Shown one piece after another: positions 37,266 through 51,165 of a stretch of 64,000 nucleotides of DNA. Position numbers and translations under genes: made by a program. The notes beneath the pieces were generated by a model. That model was not told where the DNA came from, ran no database searches, and worked only from the letters and a program-made list of their open reading frames with translations. Positions within the stretch are counted from its first letter, which is position 1; every line of letters starts with the position of its first letter. The DNA comes from Heliocidaris erythrogramma (taxonomy: Eukaryota; Echinodermata; Echinoidea; Camarodonta; Echinometridae), in NCBI GenBank assembly GCA_025617745.1, contig CM046869.1:4178244-4242243 (forward strand). Direction: 5' to 3'.

Positions 37266-40200
37266 ACTACTAATATTAATATTAATAATAATAATAATAA
37301 TACATACATACATACATACATTATAATACATTATAATACATAATACAAAAAGTGCTACACGTCATTCTGATGCTGCAAATAAAACTGCAACAGCGACTAT
37401 GATAATAATACCTTCTGATACGACTGCCTCGACAGGCTGGTTGAGCTCATGGGCCATGAACCCAACGATGGAGAAGATTACGAACCCGGCAAAGACACTG
37501 GTGCAACAGTTAGCGATGGCCACGAACAGCGAATCTCTGTTATGTACCATAGAATGATAAAATGGAATAGCATTCATTACCCATCAATTTTTGCACTGGT
37601 TTATAATACATTAGTATACACCGCAAAAATATTGTAACATAAAATGACGATGCAAAAGCATAACACAGAACAGTCAAAGCCCATTACAAATAAGAAAATT
37701 AAACGCTATGAAACATTACAAAGGAAATAACTACTGCAGGGTTAAGGAAAATTTTCATTCTTAATATCTGGACTTAAAATGCCATATCAGATGATTCTGG
37801 AATATCATGAAGTCCGTTTCTACGTAATTATTTCCCTTGACATTTAATTTTTTGTACAATATAGTGATTATTCATGAAAAAAATCATTGTTGAATGAACT
37901 AGAAAATAATTGTATTAAAGATATACTTCTTGGTTTCTTTGACAATATGATAAAGAGACATTTCCACTTATCGGGGCTGTCGCTATTTATTCCACAATCA
38001 TATCTCTCTCTTTTGTTGATATATATATTATTTCTCATTAGTCTTTTAAATAAAAACTCCTATGAATGAAAGAAAATAATGTAGCAAATGGTTTCGATGG
38101 ACACAATGTATTTTAGTTTTGAAACACTTACACGTAGCAATTGTTGTGGAATTTGTTGTAGGATGCAAGCGTAGTGAGGCCCCCTCCAGCGGCGCTGAGA
38201 GAATAGAAAATCTGGATGGCCGCATCCTGCCATACCTACGTAACATGACGTCACAAAGGAATGAGCAAACATAAAGGTGAAAGGACAAGTTGATTATGTT
38301 CATTTTTGCTTACATTCTTCTATTGTATTTTTTTTTCATTCGTAATGTAAGTAATACCATTTGTATTTGGGCCTATACTATGAAAACTTAGATTCGTATA
38401 CAATGGGACCCCTAGGTGGATTTAAAGCGCTCAGACTCTCAGGGCTACATTACGAGCTTAATGTAGTCTTATTTCCTAGCTAAAATCAAGGATATTGGAA
38501 CTGAAGATAATTTTACTCAGATAAAAGTCACACAGTTCGTACAGCTAAAGCATTGTAAAACAGATGTCAAAATAATATTGTTCGAATATTTCCGGCCGCA
38601 ATAGCTCCATGGTTAATTTTCGAATCCCTGACTTCAACTTTGAACCAGACACTATACCTAACCATAAACCTATAACCAGGGGAGCGTTTCATCAAGCGTT
38701 TTGTCAGTGATATTTTACCGACGACTGTAATAAGCTACTGAAATCCTTGCATCTGATTGGCTGAGAGCAAATTTGTCGGTAAAAATCACTGACAAAGCAC
38801 TTGATGAAACGCTCCCCAGGATAACCTAAAACCCTTTCCCAATCTCACCCTTAACCCTAAATCTTTCACGAAATAAAGCCTGCAGCAAATGTCGCCAGAG
38901 CAAATATCGGATCACCCATAACTTACCCCTGCATCACTGAGCTTGCTGAGATCAGGCGTAACAAAGAATCGGATGCCTTCTCCTGCTCCTTCTAAAGTGA
39001 GACCGCGGATGAGAAGGATGATCAGCACGACGTAGGGGAAGGTGGCGGTGAAATACACGACCTGTGAAATATTAAATAATAAAATTATAATAATACGGTC
39101 TTACGGTCCAACTAGACTGATCTGATCTGAGTCAAGTTTAAGTTTATGCAAGTTATGCTCAGCTCTCCCAGTTTTGGCCCGAGCTCTGGGCCCTGTTTCA
39201 TAAAACTTGTAATCAATGACAAGTTGCAACAACTGTTATAAGCTACTGAAATCCTTGCATCTGCTTGGCTGAGAGCAAATTTGTCGGTAAAATCACCGAC
39301 AAAACCCTTGATGAAACGCCCCCTGTACAAGCTACATGTATTTAAAACGGGCTCGTGGCTCAACTGCGCATAATCAATATGACATCGTACTTATGATCTC
39401 ACCTTTCCAGAGGACTTGATACCTCGCACCAAACACAGGTATACGACGAGCCATGACACGAAGAGACAGATGAGAAGCTGCCAGATGATACCACCGGTGT
39501 CGTTCATCGAATCAGCTTCCTGAAGGACGGCTCCCCTGGTCAAGAACAGCAAAATAAAATCGGTAATTTGACAAAGACGTATTTAAAAAAAATTTTTGCT
39601 GGGAACCTAAAGGATGGTAATTCCTACCACACAACAATAATGAATTAAAACCCTGCATACCTTATGAAATCACGCAGTCTGTAGTCATTTATCCGTTGTG
39701 TAAAACAAAGATTACACTAGTAGACGGTGATGCACCCAAATGGAATTTGGAATGATCTCCGTCCCTCAAATAACTATGTATCTTCAAGTGGCATATTCAA
39801 ACAAACATTAAAGACTCACCTTTTTCAGTAAACCTCTACATAGACATATTCTGCTATATAACCCGGTCTGATTATCCTTCTTCATAAATATGATTTGATG
39901 CATGTCACTACTAGTTTAATTTCTGCTTTTGTTTTTGTTATGCGCATTATAAAGAAATTGCGCAGTATAAATTACTATTATTATTATTATCATTATCATC
40001 ATTAGTTATATATATAACAAGGACTATCACTTGAAAAGACCGAATGGATAGAGAGGTATACAGAGAGGAATATGGGGAAGAATAGAAAACAACAAGGAAG
40101 AGAGAGAGAGTTGAGAGAAAGGAGCTAGAGGAGAGATGAAAAGAGAAATGGAGATGTGGAAAGCCGATGAAACAAACGCTATAGAGCGCGTGACATATCT

Positions 40201-43200
40201 ATCATGTCTATAAAGACAGAGAGGGGAGAGAGCATAGTAAAGTCTCTGTACGATCACTCTAACTGTGAATGAATCGCAGTTTAATGGATGTTAAATGAGA
40301 AAACAGCTATGGCCATGCTCCTCAAAACCTTAAGCACAACATCTTCATACATGTCATAACTCACTTCCAGTACTCCTCGCTAGCTAGTTTTCGCTCTGCT
40401 TGCAGCGGATCGGTGTAATTCGACATGTCGTATCGCATGGGATCCGTCGCGTCGTACGACAGGTTTCGCGTGACGCCGAACACGTTTAGCGAAGCGTCGT
40501 CCAGGGTTTCGAGGTGCACGCAGGTGTTGTTGGTGTCGGTTATGATGCTGGTGTTGTCGATACACTGTCTGTAGATGTCGAAGCAGTACTTGGTGTTCCA
40601 GGAATGATCACAACCGACCCATGGCAGATTGGAGGTGAAGGAAACGCCGAAGTAATAGACGGTGTACATGATGATGACGTTGTAGTAGATACCCACATAG
40701 AAGACGGTTGCCATCTGACAGTACCCAATACCTGGTGTCGAGATAATGACGACACAGTTACAAGATAGTGACAAGATAGGGTTAAGATAGCTAAAAGATA
40801 GTAACAGGGTAATGATGATATGAGTAGGCCTACGAAATAGTAACAGTATAGTGACGACCTAGTAACGCGAGAGTGATGAAATAGTGACGAAATGATGACG
40901 AGAAAGTAACGAAAAGATTGTTGGATGATAGGGGAAAATATTGATGAGATAGTGGCAAACAGTGACAAGATAGTAAAAATAGTGACAAGATAGTAAATAG
41001 ATAAGATAGGGACGAGCTATTGACAAGAAAAAGACAATTATCAATAGCTGACGAAATAGTGAATAAGATAATGACGAGCTAGAGAGAAGATACAGACAAA
41101 ACCGTGACGAGTAAATGATGAATTGGTGATGAAGTTCTGAGTCTGTGACAATATAATAGCGATAAAATAAGATCATGATAAGATATTTACAAGACAGCGA
41201 TGAGACATTGACAAGATATAATCATAAGAGATAGTGACGAGATAAACGAAATATAAGTTTCTGGATAATTTACTCTGTATGAGCAACTTCAGTGCAATGG
41301 AATGCTTTTCCCTTCGAACCAAAAACTGTTCCGTCCTCCCCCACCCCACCTAGAAGTATATGTTAAAACTAGAAGCATATGCATGTCCTTATTCATCCCA
41401 TCAAAAATATTTTGCTGACACACCTCTAAACAGTGGCACGGATTTCCAACACCGGATTGGTCCCAGGCTGCAGTACTGTCCCAAAGACACTTCCAAAAAG
41501 AAGAGCGGTAGACCAGCGAAAAACAACATGATGACGTAAGGGATGAGAAAGGCTCCTGCAATAGTGGTTAGAATAATCCTTTTTTAAATACATGTACATG
41601 AAGTATCATTATACTTGAAACTATACATGTCCAAGCTATAAACAAGTGCAATCATTAAGAAAACTACAAAACTTCAATTTGATTTCATACGTATGGAACA
41701 TAGTCTTTCGCTAGAGTAACAAATTGAATACCTGATCAAGGGTGTGTCGTTAGGGGTGACACTGTACCCATTCAGCATTTTCTGGAGAGCGATTTGGACT
41801 TTTAGAGGCTTTTCAGCAAATCATGATGATGACCCCTTTGTTAGTTTGGTGAATTTGACATTTATATGACTACTGTCTACCCTTGTAATGTAAATGTTCA
41901 ATCTGAGAACATTTTTTCTGCTTTTTTGAACAATTTCTCCTCCCTTATCGGCAAATTTATCCTAAATCCATTCCGACATGCGAGTAGCGAGGGGGGTTAG
42001 GGTGTTTTAGGTGTTTAACCCCCCCCCCCCCCGCCCCTTTGGTGCTATTTGGTGAATAAAGCAAAACATAAAAAAGTACCCCCAAAAAATAAAATCCTGG
42101 ATACGCCACTGCGTTCCGACATTGGCCCCCCACACCCCTCCTTTCAGGTCTTTTCTATACCAAATTCGATCACACCTACCTCCTCCGTTCCTGTATGCCA
42201 GGTAAGGGAATCTCCAGACGTTTCCTAGGCCTACAGCGTAACCAAGACAGGAGAGGACAAAATCCATCTTATGACTCCAGTTCCCTCGTTCTTCATTCTC
42301 GTCCCCCTTGAATTCGCCTTCTACCTCACCAGCACCCTAGAGATAAAAGAAAATCATAAAATTATCCTCTGTTCTTTTTACTCGCCTATTTCTTTGTTCC
42401 TTTCTCTCTTGTTACTATGCTCTATACACTGTAAAAAAAACCCTGTTCAACATGATGAAGGTAGTTATGGGTCTGACCAACCCTTTGTTTAATCTTAAAC
42501 ATAATTTGTAGCGTTCATTAACCTTGTTAACGGCACGTTATACCGAAAATAGTTGTGTTAGCGACGAACCAGTATATGGTAGTAATCATTTTATTTATTA
42601 TTATTACTTTATTTTATTCATTTTTTTTTTTTTTTGGGGGGGGGGGTGGTATTTTATTCATTTCTACAGGGTTCTTTATTTACAAAAAACCCACCAAATT
42701 TGACAAATAGTCATACACATTAACATACAGGATTATGCAATACAACAATGGGCTAACATGCAAATTACGGCCCAAACTCATAGGGGTAGAGAGAAACGAA
42801 AAAATGAATAAAGGATTACGGTATAATTATGAATGCATATATACATACAGCTATGAGCGGACAAGGGCAATCAAACTTTTGAGTGGAGTATACATGAATC
42901 AAATCAAATGATGTACAATTCATAGCGAACTGGTGAAAATCCATGTTGTTACGCTGCTAAAACTGAATTGGATCCATTTCTTTGATATGTTCTTTTCTTT
43001 GGGGTTCATTTGATCATGTATTTTCCATTTCGTAATAACGCTTTACAGCCGATAAAACGTCAAGAACGTAGTAGCCATGTCTATCTATCTTGCACTGGAT
43101 TCTCATTTTCCAGCTGTGTTTGAATGTCCTTCCTCTCCTTGTTCTGTAATTGTACCAGGGGGTGTTTCACAAAGAGTTAAGTTTGACTTAAAGTCATGCG

Positions 43201-44817
43201 TAAGTGTCAATGCGCATACGGTACTAAACGCGTAATCTCATTGGTAGATTACCCAATAGCGCGCAGCCCCTGAGCATGATCTGCCCAATGCGGTGATGTG
43301 TCATATACCGCACACAACTAAGAATTTAAGTGCGACTTAACTCTTTGTGAAAAGCTTGCTTTTCCTCCAGTGATTATTCTCAGCGTTCTATAGAAACCTT
43401 GTATCGATACAATGCTAGGCCTATATATTTCAAAAAGTAAACTATATCACCCAACTAAATAACAAAAATATGTTAATATAGTTGCTTGTTCTTGTTTGAG
43501 GCACCAGACTTCTTAGTAAAGAGCCCTTCCTCCTTTAACCTACATGAACAAGAGTCAGTGTTGTTCAAAGTGCAACAATAGTAAATGCAAGGAAACCCTA
43601 CGCCCATTGTTCAGGCAATCGTGGCAAATGTAATATTGTCTCCATACCCATTGTATAACTATTGCAAAGTGCAACAGGGTTGGAACAATATCCATGTAAT
43701 ATTAATGAAACTAGCAATTTGTTACAGAATCTAACAAGTGCGTGCCCATCCATATTTAGACAGAAAATTTCCGTCTGGTTAGAGGAGTTTTATAACATAT
43801 TTTGACTTTTGAGGCTCTCCTCCAACATGTCCAACAGAGAGGGATTCAATTCAATTTATTTAAACCAATCAAACATACAAAATAATAACATAACACAGTG
43901 GAATAGTATTCCAATAGTTTGAATGAGAGGTTAGGGACCCCTAGGAAGCAGAGCTTGTGGACGGGGCCCCTTTTAGGTAATATTATGAGTAAATAATGTA
44001 TTATATTATATAACAAATAAGATGGCAAGATGAAATATAGGTACAAAGAGTTTAACTTTTTTACATAAGTATGGGTATACACACATAAGTACACCAGTAA
44101 GCACACACACACACACGCACCCCCACACACACCCACACACACACGTCATACAACATGGCTTCCCGAGTTTCAAGGATGTATGTTCAACTTGGAGTCTACC
44201 AAATAGATATTTTTGACACGTAATTTTGAACCTAGACAATGTGGTACTAGTCCAGATGTTCAGGGGCAGCTTATTCCATTCTTTTAGACAAAATATGGAA
44301 AATGAGTTAAGAGCAGTGTGAGTTCTTACGTAAGGTTAGTGAATAAGATTTCTCTGACGTGTATGGTGGAGCGCAGAGTTTGCATAAACACATCTTTCAA
44401 GAATGAACGCTGAGTAGAGGTTTGAAATTTAAACATCAAAATCCAACAATTAAGAGTGACCAATTCATCAAAAGGCAAACTGTATAAACAAAGAAGTGCT
44501 AGGAATTCTGTAATTTGAATTGGTTACGAACCTGATATGCATGTATATAGCTGCCTTTTATTTATAGTTCTAGCGCGCGCTAGAACTATAACTATTTCAA
44601 TTATTTGTATGATACCTTATCATTTATTGTTCTCCTGAAGAAGACGCCAGGGAGCGCCGAAAAATTTGAGTGTAAAAATAAAATTGGCCACAATGCATTA
44701 CAAACGCTTTTAGCAGTTTTCTTTCAATTTGTTTGAGCCGATACGTGAAACCTTAACATGTTTATATATAAAGAAGATTCTGCTAGGATCGAAAGCTCAG
44801 GCCCCTTTTGACTCCAT

Positions 44818-44853
<36 letters not shown>

Positions 44854-46241
44854 TTTTTTTTGGGAGGGGGAGATACCAAGGAGACCAAGGAGATACTGCC
44901 TTAGTAACTCCTTGGTCTAACCACTATGTATTTTTCGCATGGTCTCAGTTCAAACAAGGAGGTACTAGGCTAGTAACTCCTTGGTTCAAAGACAGGCCCG
45001 TAGCCACAGGGGGTCGGAGGGGTCGGACGATCCCCCCCCCCCTTCTTGGGCTGAGGTCCGCTTTATCGTGACAAAAAAACCACACACACCTTTAATCGGA
45101 CCCCCCCCCCCCCCTCCCCGCCCCCTAGCAAGGGACTGCCTTCGGCAGGTCCGTATTGATTATGACAAAAAGGTCCACTTTTGCCAAAAACGACCCACCC
45201 CTTTAGAAACCCTGCCTACGGGCCTGAAAGACCTAAGTCGTCACTCGTACCAGCCTTATGCTTATAAACCCTATTATAAGCAACCCATAGCTGTACAGTA
45301 TAGCATAACCTTCCACTGCATAAATATGTCAATTCGTCAAGGTGATTGCATATCTACAATGAGCGTGTACAACAGATATTTTGCCAGTGGCATTACTTGT
45401 TGTTTAAACTGCGGTCTTTCTCCCTTTCATTGACTATATGCCTTTCTACTATATGCGTTCAACGCTAGTTTTGTGCAACGGGCCCCTGTGAGAATAAAGT
45501 GAACCTTACATTCTAAATATAATAGATTCTGATCTATCAAAATTAAATCTATCAGAATAAAAAAAAATGACCCGTTGAAACCAATCAAGTATGACATAAG
45601 TGGGCGCGGCGCAAAGATATTCGTATGCAAGTGCATATAAATATATGGTATTACAATTATGTGTTATTTGCAGCACATTTAAATCATAAGGCATGGAAAA
45701 TGAAAATCTTGCTTCCTTTCATAATCCCAGTGGCCACATAATTGTAAAATATCATATAATATAATCATAAATATTACTTATGAAGCAATTCAAATAAGAA
45801 AATGTTGGTGGTAAGACGTCAGCAGGCTCTTTGCATCTTTCTTGTTTATACCTTGTGAATGTCATTATTCCCCAACATGTGGTACATCGTATAGCCCCTA
45901 GGAAAGATACCCCCCCCCCCCCCCCCGCACACACACACACATACACACACTTTTTTTTGTTTTTGTTGATCTTTTATTTTCTCTCTTTTTCAAAATAAAG
46001 AATTTACAATTATATACAACAAACAATATGAATTAACAATATTAACACAACTTTCATAGTATCAATTAATACAAATGAAAAAGAAAATTTCATATATAAC
46101 AAAGCACCCCCTCCCCACCACTCCCCCCCCCCCCCCCCTCCCCATTCCGGTGTACCTGCTCACATTCCCATTTCTCACTTACTCAAATTAAAATGTTGGA
46201 AAACTGATGGTGTCAGGGAAGCTTCGTGGATGGGTATGCAA

Positions 46242-46272
<31 letters not shown>

Positions 46273-46273
46273 A

Positions 46274-46304
<31 letters not shown>

Positions 46305-49300
46305 CACCCTATTCGATCTACTCAACTACTTTTTAAACCCCCAACACACTTGTTCAAGTGTTTCAACTGTCAAGTTATGGGTTTGTTTGTGGGGTTTTTT
46401 CAGCCTGGTCGGCAATACAATCTAGGAGTCAATGTTAAACAAAAAAAAAATCAAATAAATCAGTAGACTTTGCCCCCGGGCACTAGAGCATCAACTTGGT
46501 TTTGAACCCAAAGCCTCGCGGTTACGAAATATTAAGCCACCATGCATGTTTCCACACATCTGACGACTTTCTGGAAAATTCGATTCGACATCCTTCAGTA
46601 CTAAATGATCTGTCAGCTGCCCTGTGAATTATTAAGCGTTAAAAACATATCTAGGTATCTTTCGTTCATTCCGAAGATGTCAATGCTCTAGTATACCAAA
46701 TATCTATGACAGGGGCGTATCCAGGATTTCCCAATAGGGGGGGGGGGGCGCCAGGAATTATTTATCATACCAAAAAGTGTGTTGCATTGCGCGAGTTTAA
46801 CTTTCCGCGCGCGCGGATCACCCACCACAAATTTCCACCATAGAGCCATGTACATTAATCATGAAAATCCATAAATCTCAACTTTAAATTTAAAACCATT
46901 TGTGACCCGCTGCCTGAAAACCTGCAATAAGTCGCAAGGACCACAACGTAGCAAACAGCCCAAAATAGCAAATTTGCTTCGATCAGTCGATTTTCTGTTT
47001 TTGATAGAAATTGGTAGTTTCATTATCATTCTATCATGTCTCAAGTTTGTGAGTCGTAATTCGACTTAGAAATATGTTTTGGGGGTATTTTAAAATAACT
47101 CCTTTTTTCACCTGTCCAGCTAATGAATGTTTAAAGAGCTTTTGTAATACTTTCATTCAATGCCAAATTTCTGCTTTACCTCTAAAGGTATTAAATTGAT
47201 TTTTGGACAGGAGTGAGTAATGAATAGGTCCTCCTGTAGCAGCGTGCCAAAATTCAGCCTAATCTGATAATCCCTTCATACTGGTTGCTATGGCCTTTGA
47301 ATACCCAGTTTTACTTGGGTAGCAGTTTGCCAAAATTCACAGAGAGCGAAGGTTTAGCGCTCTTTTGTTCCGAACTTAAATGGCCATTTTCTCTCAAAGG
47401 AGTTATTGATTGCTGGTTACATACTGATATAACATTGGAAAGTCGAGAATCTCGACTTTCAGAAAATGTACAAAACAAAAAAAAAATTTTTTGGCGACTT
47501 ATTGTAGGTTTTGATGCGTCGGGTCACATTTTATCTTTTTTAGTTTACACTGGTTTAAATCAGTTAAGAAGGAAAATATATATAGAAAAACCCAAAGGTT
47601 CTGCTGTACATGAAACTATGAGTATGACTGCTTGTTTTGTAGAATTCTGGCCCATTTTGTTTCAAAACGGCCTGTTTATTGATGTTAAACACAAGCCGAA
47701 ACACCATATTTACACACGTTTCTATGGGAAAGTACGTCCATGCACGGTGACAAGGGTTTCTTTGGTGATTGGTTCGAAGTGTTTCTGATGGCGGAAATTA
47801 ACCAGTTAAATGGTTTCTTAAAAGAATACAAGGTCCAGCTTTGACCTTTCTATTCTGGCTTTCGATTGGCTGCATGGAATTCTGGCCATCCAATTTCATG
47901 AATAAATTACCTTGCCTAATTAGCGGAAAAGCCCAGGAGCAGAATTACTTTTTGTTGCCAATTTGAATTTTACGCAAATGTTTCCAAATGATGAATAATT
48001 AATTGAAAAAGATATTTGTTTGTCTCTTTACATATATTACCTATGTGTAAATTTAGTATACTACTACTAATAACTATTATTCAACTGAAAAATTGTGAAA
48101 GAAAATTATTTATCGATATTTGATTCCCTGAAAATTAGAAGATCTCTTGTGTTTGTAGACTGATCACTCAATAATCAGACCTGTGCGTGTGCTCGTATAG
48201 TGCGTCGATGCTTGTCATTCAGGTGGCCTTCAAGTACGCGGATGCAACAAAGTAGGCGAAACTTATTGATATGGGCCGTCACGGGGGAGGGGTCTTTGGA
48301 AATTTTTTGCTTCTGTAGAAGGACTGAGATGCAAAATAGTGCTATATGTGACCAATTTTGAAGCCTATTATATAAAAGAAAAATATTTTAAATTGCTATG
48401 AGGATTTTTTTTTTTTGCTAGTTTTTTTTTTTTTTTTTTACGACGGCCAATAGGGGGGGGGGGGGCGCGCGCCTGTTGCGCCCCCTGGATACGCCACTGT
48501 ATGACATGCAGCCTACAAAGAGGAGGGGCTATGTCAGAAATACAGGCCAGGTTCCAAAAGGCCCTCGGACTCACGTCGCTCGATCGCGCATTCACCGGGC
48601 TGGGCGGCTAGTCTTGTTATGCAGCTTATACTAGCTTACTTGCCGAGAAAAATAGCCAAGTCACGAGGACCTTGTCAAAAGGCTAGGTGGGGGTGGGCGC
48701 CATAATCCCTAGATACGCCACTGCTGCCCACGTCATGAGCATACTTTACTTTGGGCATCTTGCACTTCCCAAGCAATTAGTCTTATAAATATAAAATGTA
48801 ATCTAGGATTTCCCATCCATTTTGACACCTTTTCATTCAATTTCGTCCCAAAATTTCGCGATCTTGCACATCTCTTGGCCGATTTCGTCTTTGGTCATTC
48901 ATTTTAGAACTTCGGCCAATCAACTCCATCATTTGCTTCCAATCTCGTCGAAGTCAGATCGATTACGTCATCCCCGGGTGCCAATGTACGATTGCTTGAA
49001 TCAATTTCGTCCAAGATTCATTCAAATTAGTCGCTCGTTAGTTTGCTATATGGATAATTTTTATTCGATTTCTTGTCTTACTCAATAAATGAGGGAACAT
49101 ACATGAATTATGAAAAAAAAATCTGTTTGTCCTTTATATTGTTTTAGTTCAATGATTGTATTGTGTATCCGACGAATTTGAATGAAACTCTGAACTCTGA
49201 AACTGATTGCACAAAGACGAATTCGATCAGTTTTGAATGAAACTCTTCTGAAATTGATTGCACAAAGACGAATTCAATCACTTTTGAATGAAATTCTTCT

Positions 49301-51129
49301 GAAATTGATTGCACAAAGACGAATTCAATCACTTTTGAATGAAACTCTTCTGAAATTGATTGCACCAAGACGAATTCGATCACTACATTAAGCAGTGGAT
49401 CGTCATGTGAGACGAATTAAACTTTCTTCTGAAATTGATTGCACAAAGACGAATTCAATCACTTTTGAATGAAACTCTTCTGAAATTGATTGCACCAAGA
49501 CGAATTCGATCACTACATTAAGCAGTGGATCGTCATGTGAGACGAATTAAACTGATCTGAAATCTGACGAAAATTAATTGACAAGTGTTGAAATTGACCA
49601 TTGACAATCAATCTTGAATGACAAATGACTGAACTGACTGTGACATTTTCACATTCCAGGGTTCTCAGGACGAAATTGAATTGAACAATGATGAAATTGA
49701 ATCAGGGGGGGGGGGAATGTGTTAAAAGGTAATACTAAAACAGGTGGATTGCTAAGGGTTAAACATTCAGAGGATAAACATGAATGCAAAATATGAAAAA
49801 ATAAATTATATATTTGAAATGATCAATCAGAATAAGTAAAAAGGTAAGAAGATGTGATTTTGAGATGATAGTCTACATGTCAAAAGGCAATTTAAGTGGT
49901 ACTTAAATAAAGAAATGCATATAAATCATATAAAGTAAATTTATAAAACAAGCTTAAGCTTAAAGGTCCCCAGAAATCCAAATGCAAGTTAATTTCTGTT
50001 GATGTGCGGGCATGCATACAACTCATATTTTGTTATTAAAACATCTAAAGATGTTTCATAGATTTTTAAATATTTTTTGAAATATTTTTTCCCAACCTCT
50101 TAAGCTCCACCCCCCAAAAAAGCTCCAGATCTTATTCCCGAGATGACATCATCTGTCAATCATTAGTCAGCCATACTAACATTATACAATACAGAGTGGA
50201 ATGTAACTTCCCCCAGCTCAGCACATGCTCACAATCGAATTGCATGCTTTCAAACAATACCTCCTCATTACCCTTCTTTTCGTGGTGATGCTACAGCATG
50301 TCTGGCATAGCAACTCCTATGTAGGCATTGTATGGTCTATTAGAACAGATGGTTATCTCTGGCAAAGCTACATACCACTTTCTCTCCTTAGCTCACTAAT
50401 GATTGACAGATGATGTCATCTCGGGAATAAGATCTGGAGCTATTTTAGGGGGTGGAGCTTAAGAGGTTGGAAAAAAATATTTCAAAATATTTATATATTA
50501 TATATATTTAAAAATCTATGAAACATATTTAGATGTTTTAATAACAAAATATGAGTTGTATGCATCCCCGCACACCAACAGAAATCAACTTACATTTGGA
50601 TTTCTGGGGACCTTTAAGGATAAAGTTGAGTTCTAGTCATGAGACTGAATTGTGAAAGAAACTGTCAAAAATCAATTGGGAAAGGTTGATTATATAGCAA
50701 ATAAGAATTGGTGTATGCTGTAAGGTTTTGGAATCACCGAAATGATAAGAAATTGGCTCAATCCTGCTGAACATGCACTGCAACAGAAATGTGTATATGG
50801 GACTACACACAAATATTCGGCCCGAACATTTCAGCTGTTCCTTGTCATATTTTGAATGTGAGAGCATTTGAAGAGCAATCCTTTTCAGGGGACATATCTA
50901 TTATCACGATAATCTCCCAAACTAACATAAAAAAGAATGAGAATGCTCACAAATTATATTTTACCTTTCCCAGAACTCAAGCAGACAAGCTTTCCTTTAA
51001 GCAAATGCTTATATGAAATCAATATAGTTCTATTGCGACGTAGCACTGATATGTGGGGAACTTGAACAACAGTACTCTGAAGCGTCCTTTTCGAGAGGGG
51101 GAAAGAAGTAGAGAAAAGGAGAAAAAGAA

Positions 51130-51165
<36 letters not shown>

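Noticed and set aside
37068..37331. Poly-Ser and poly-Val frames
   Set aside because: Triplet repeat artefacts in an intron of gene 2.
47285..47788. 167-codon frame inside the 46710-48499 element as a transposase
   Set aside because: No transposase motifs; the composition looks like chance translation of non-coding DNA.
49144..49383. 79-codon repeat protein on the minus strand
   Set aside because: The 51-bp minisatellite unit is a multiple of three, so an open frame is expected without selection.
49200..49560. CRISPR-like array
   Set aside because: Units are contiguous with no unique spacers and the genome is eukaryotic.
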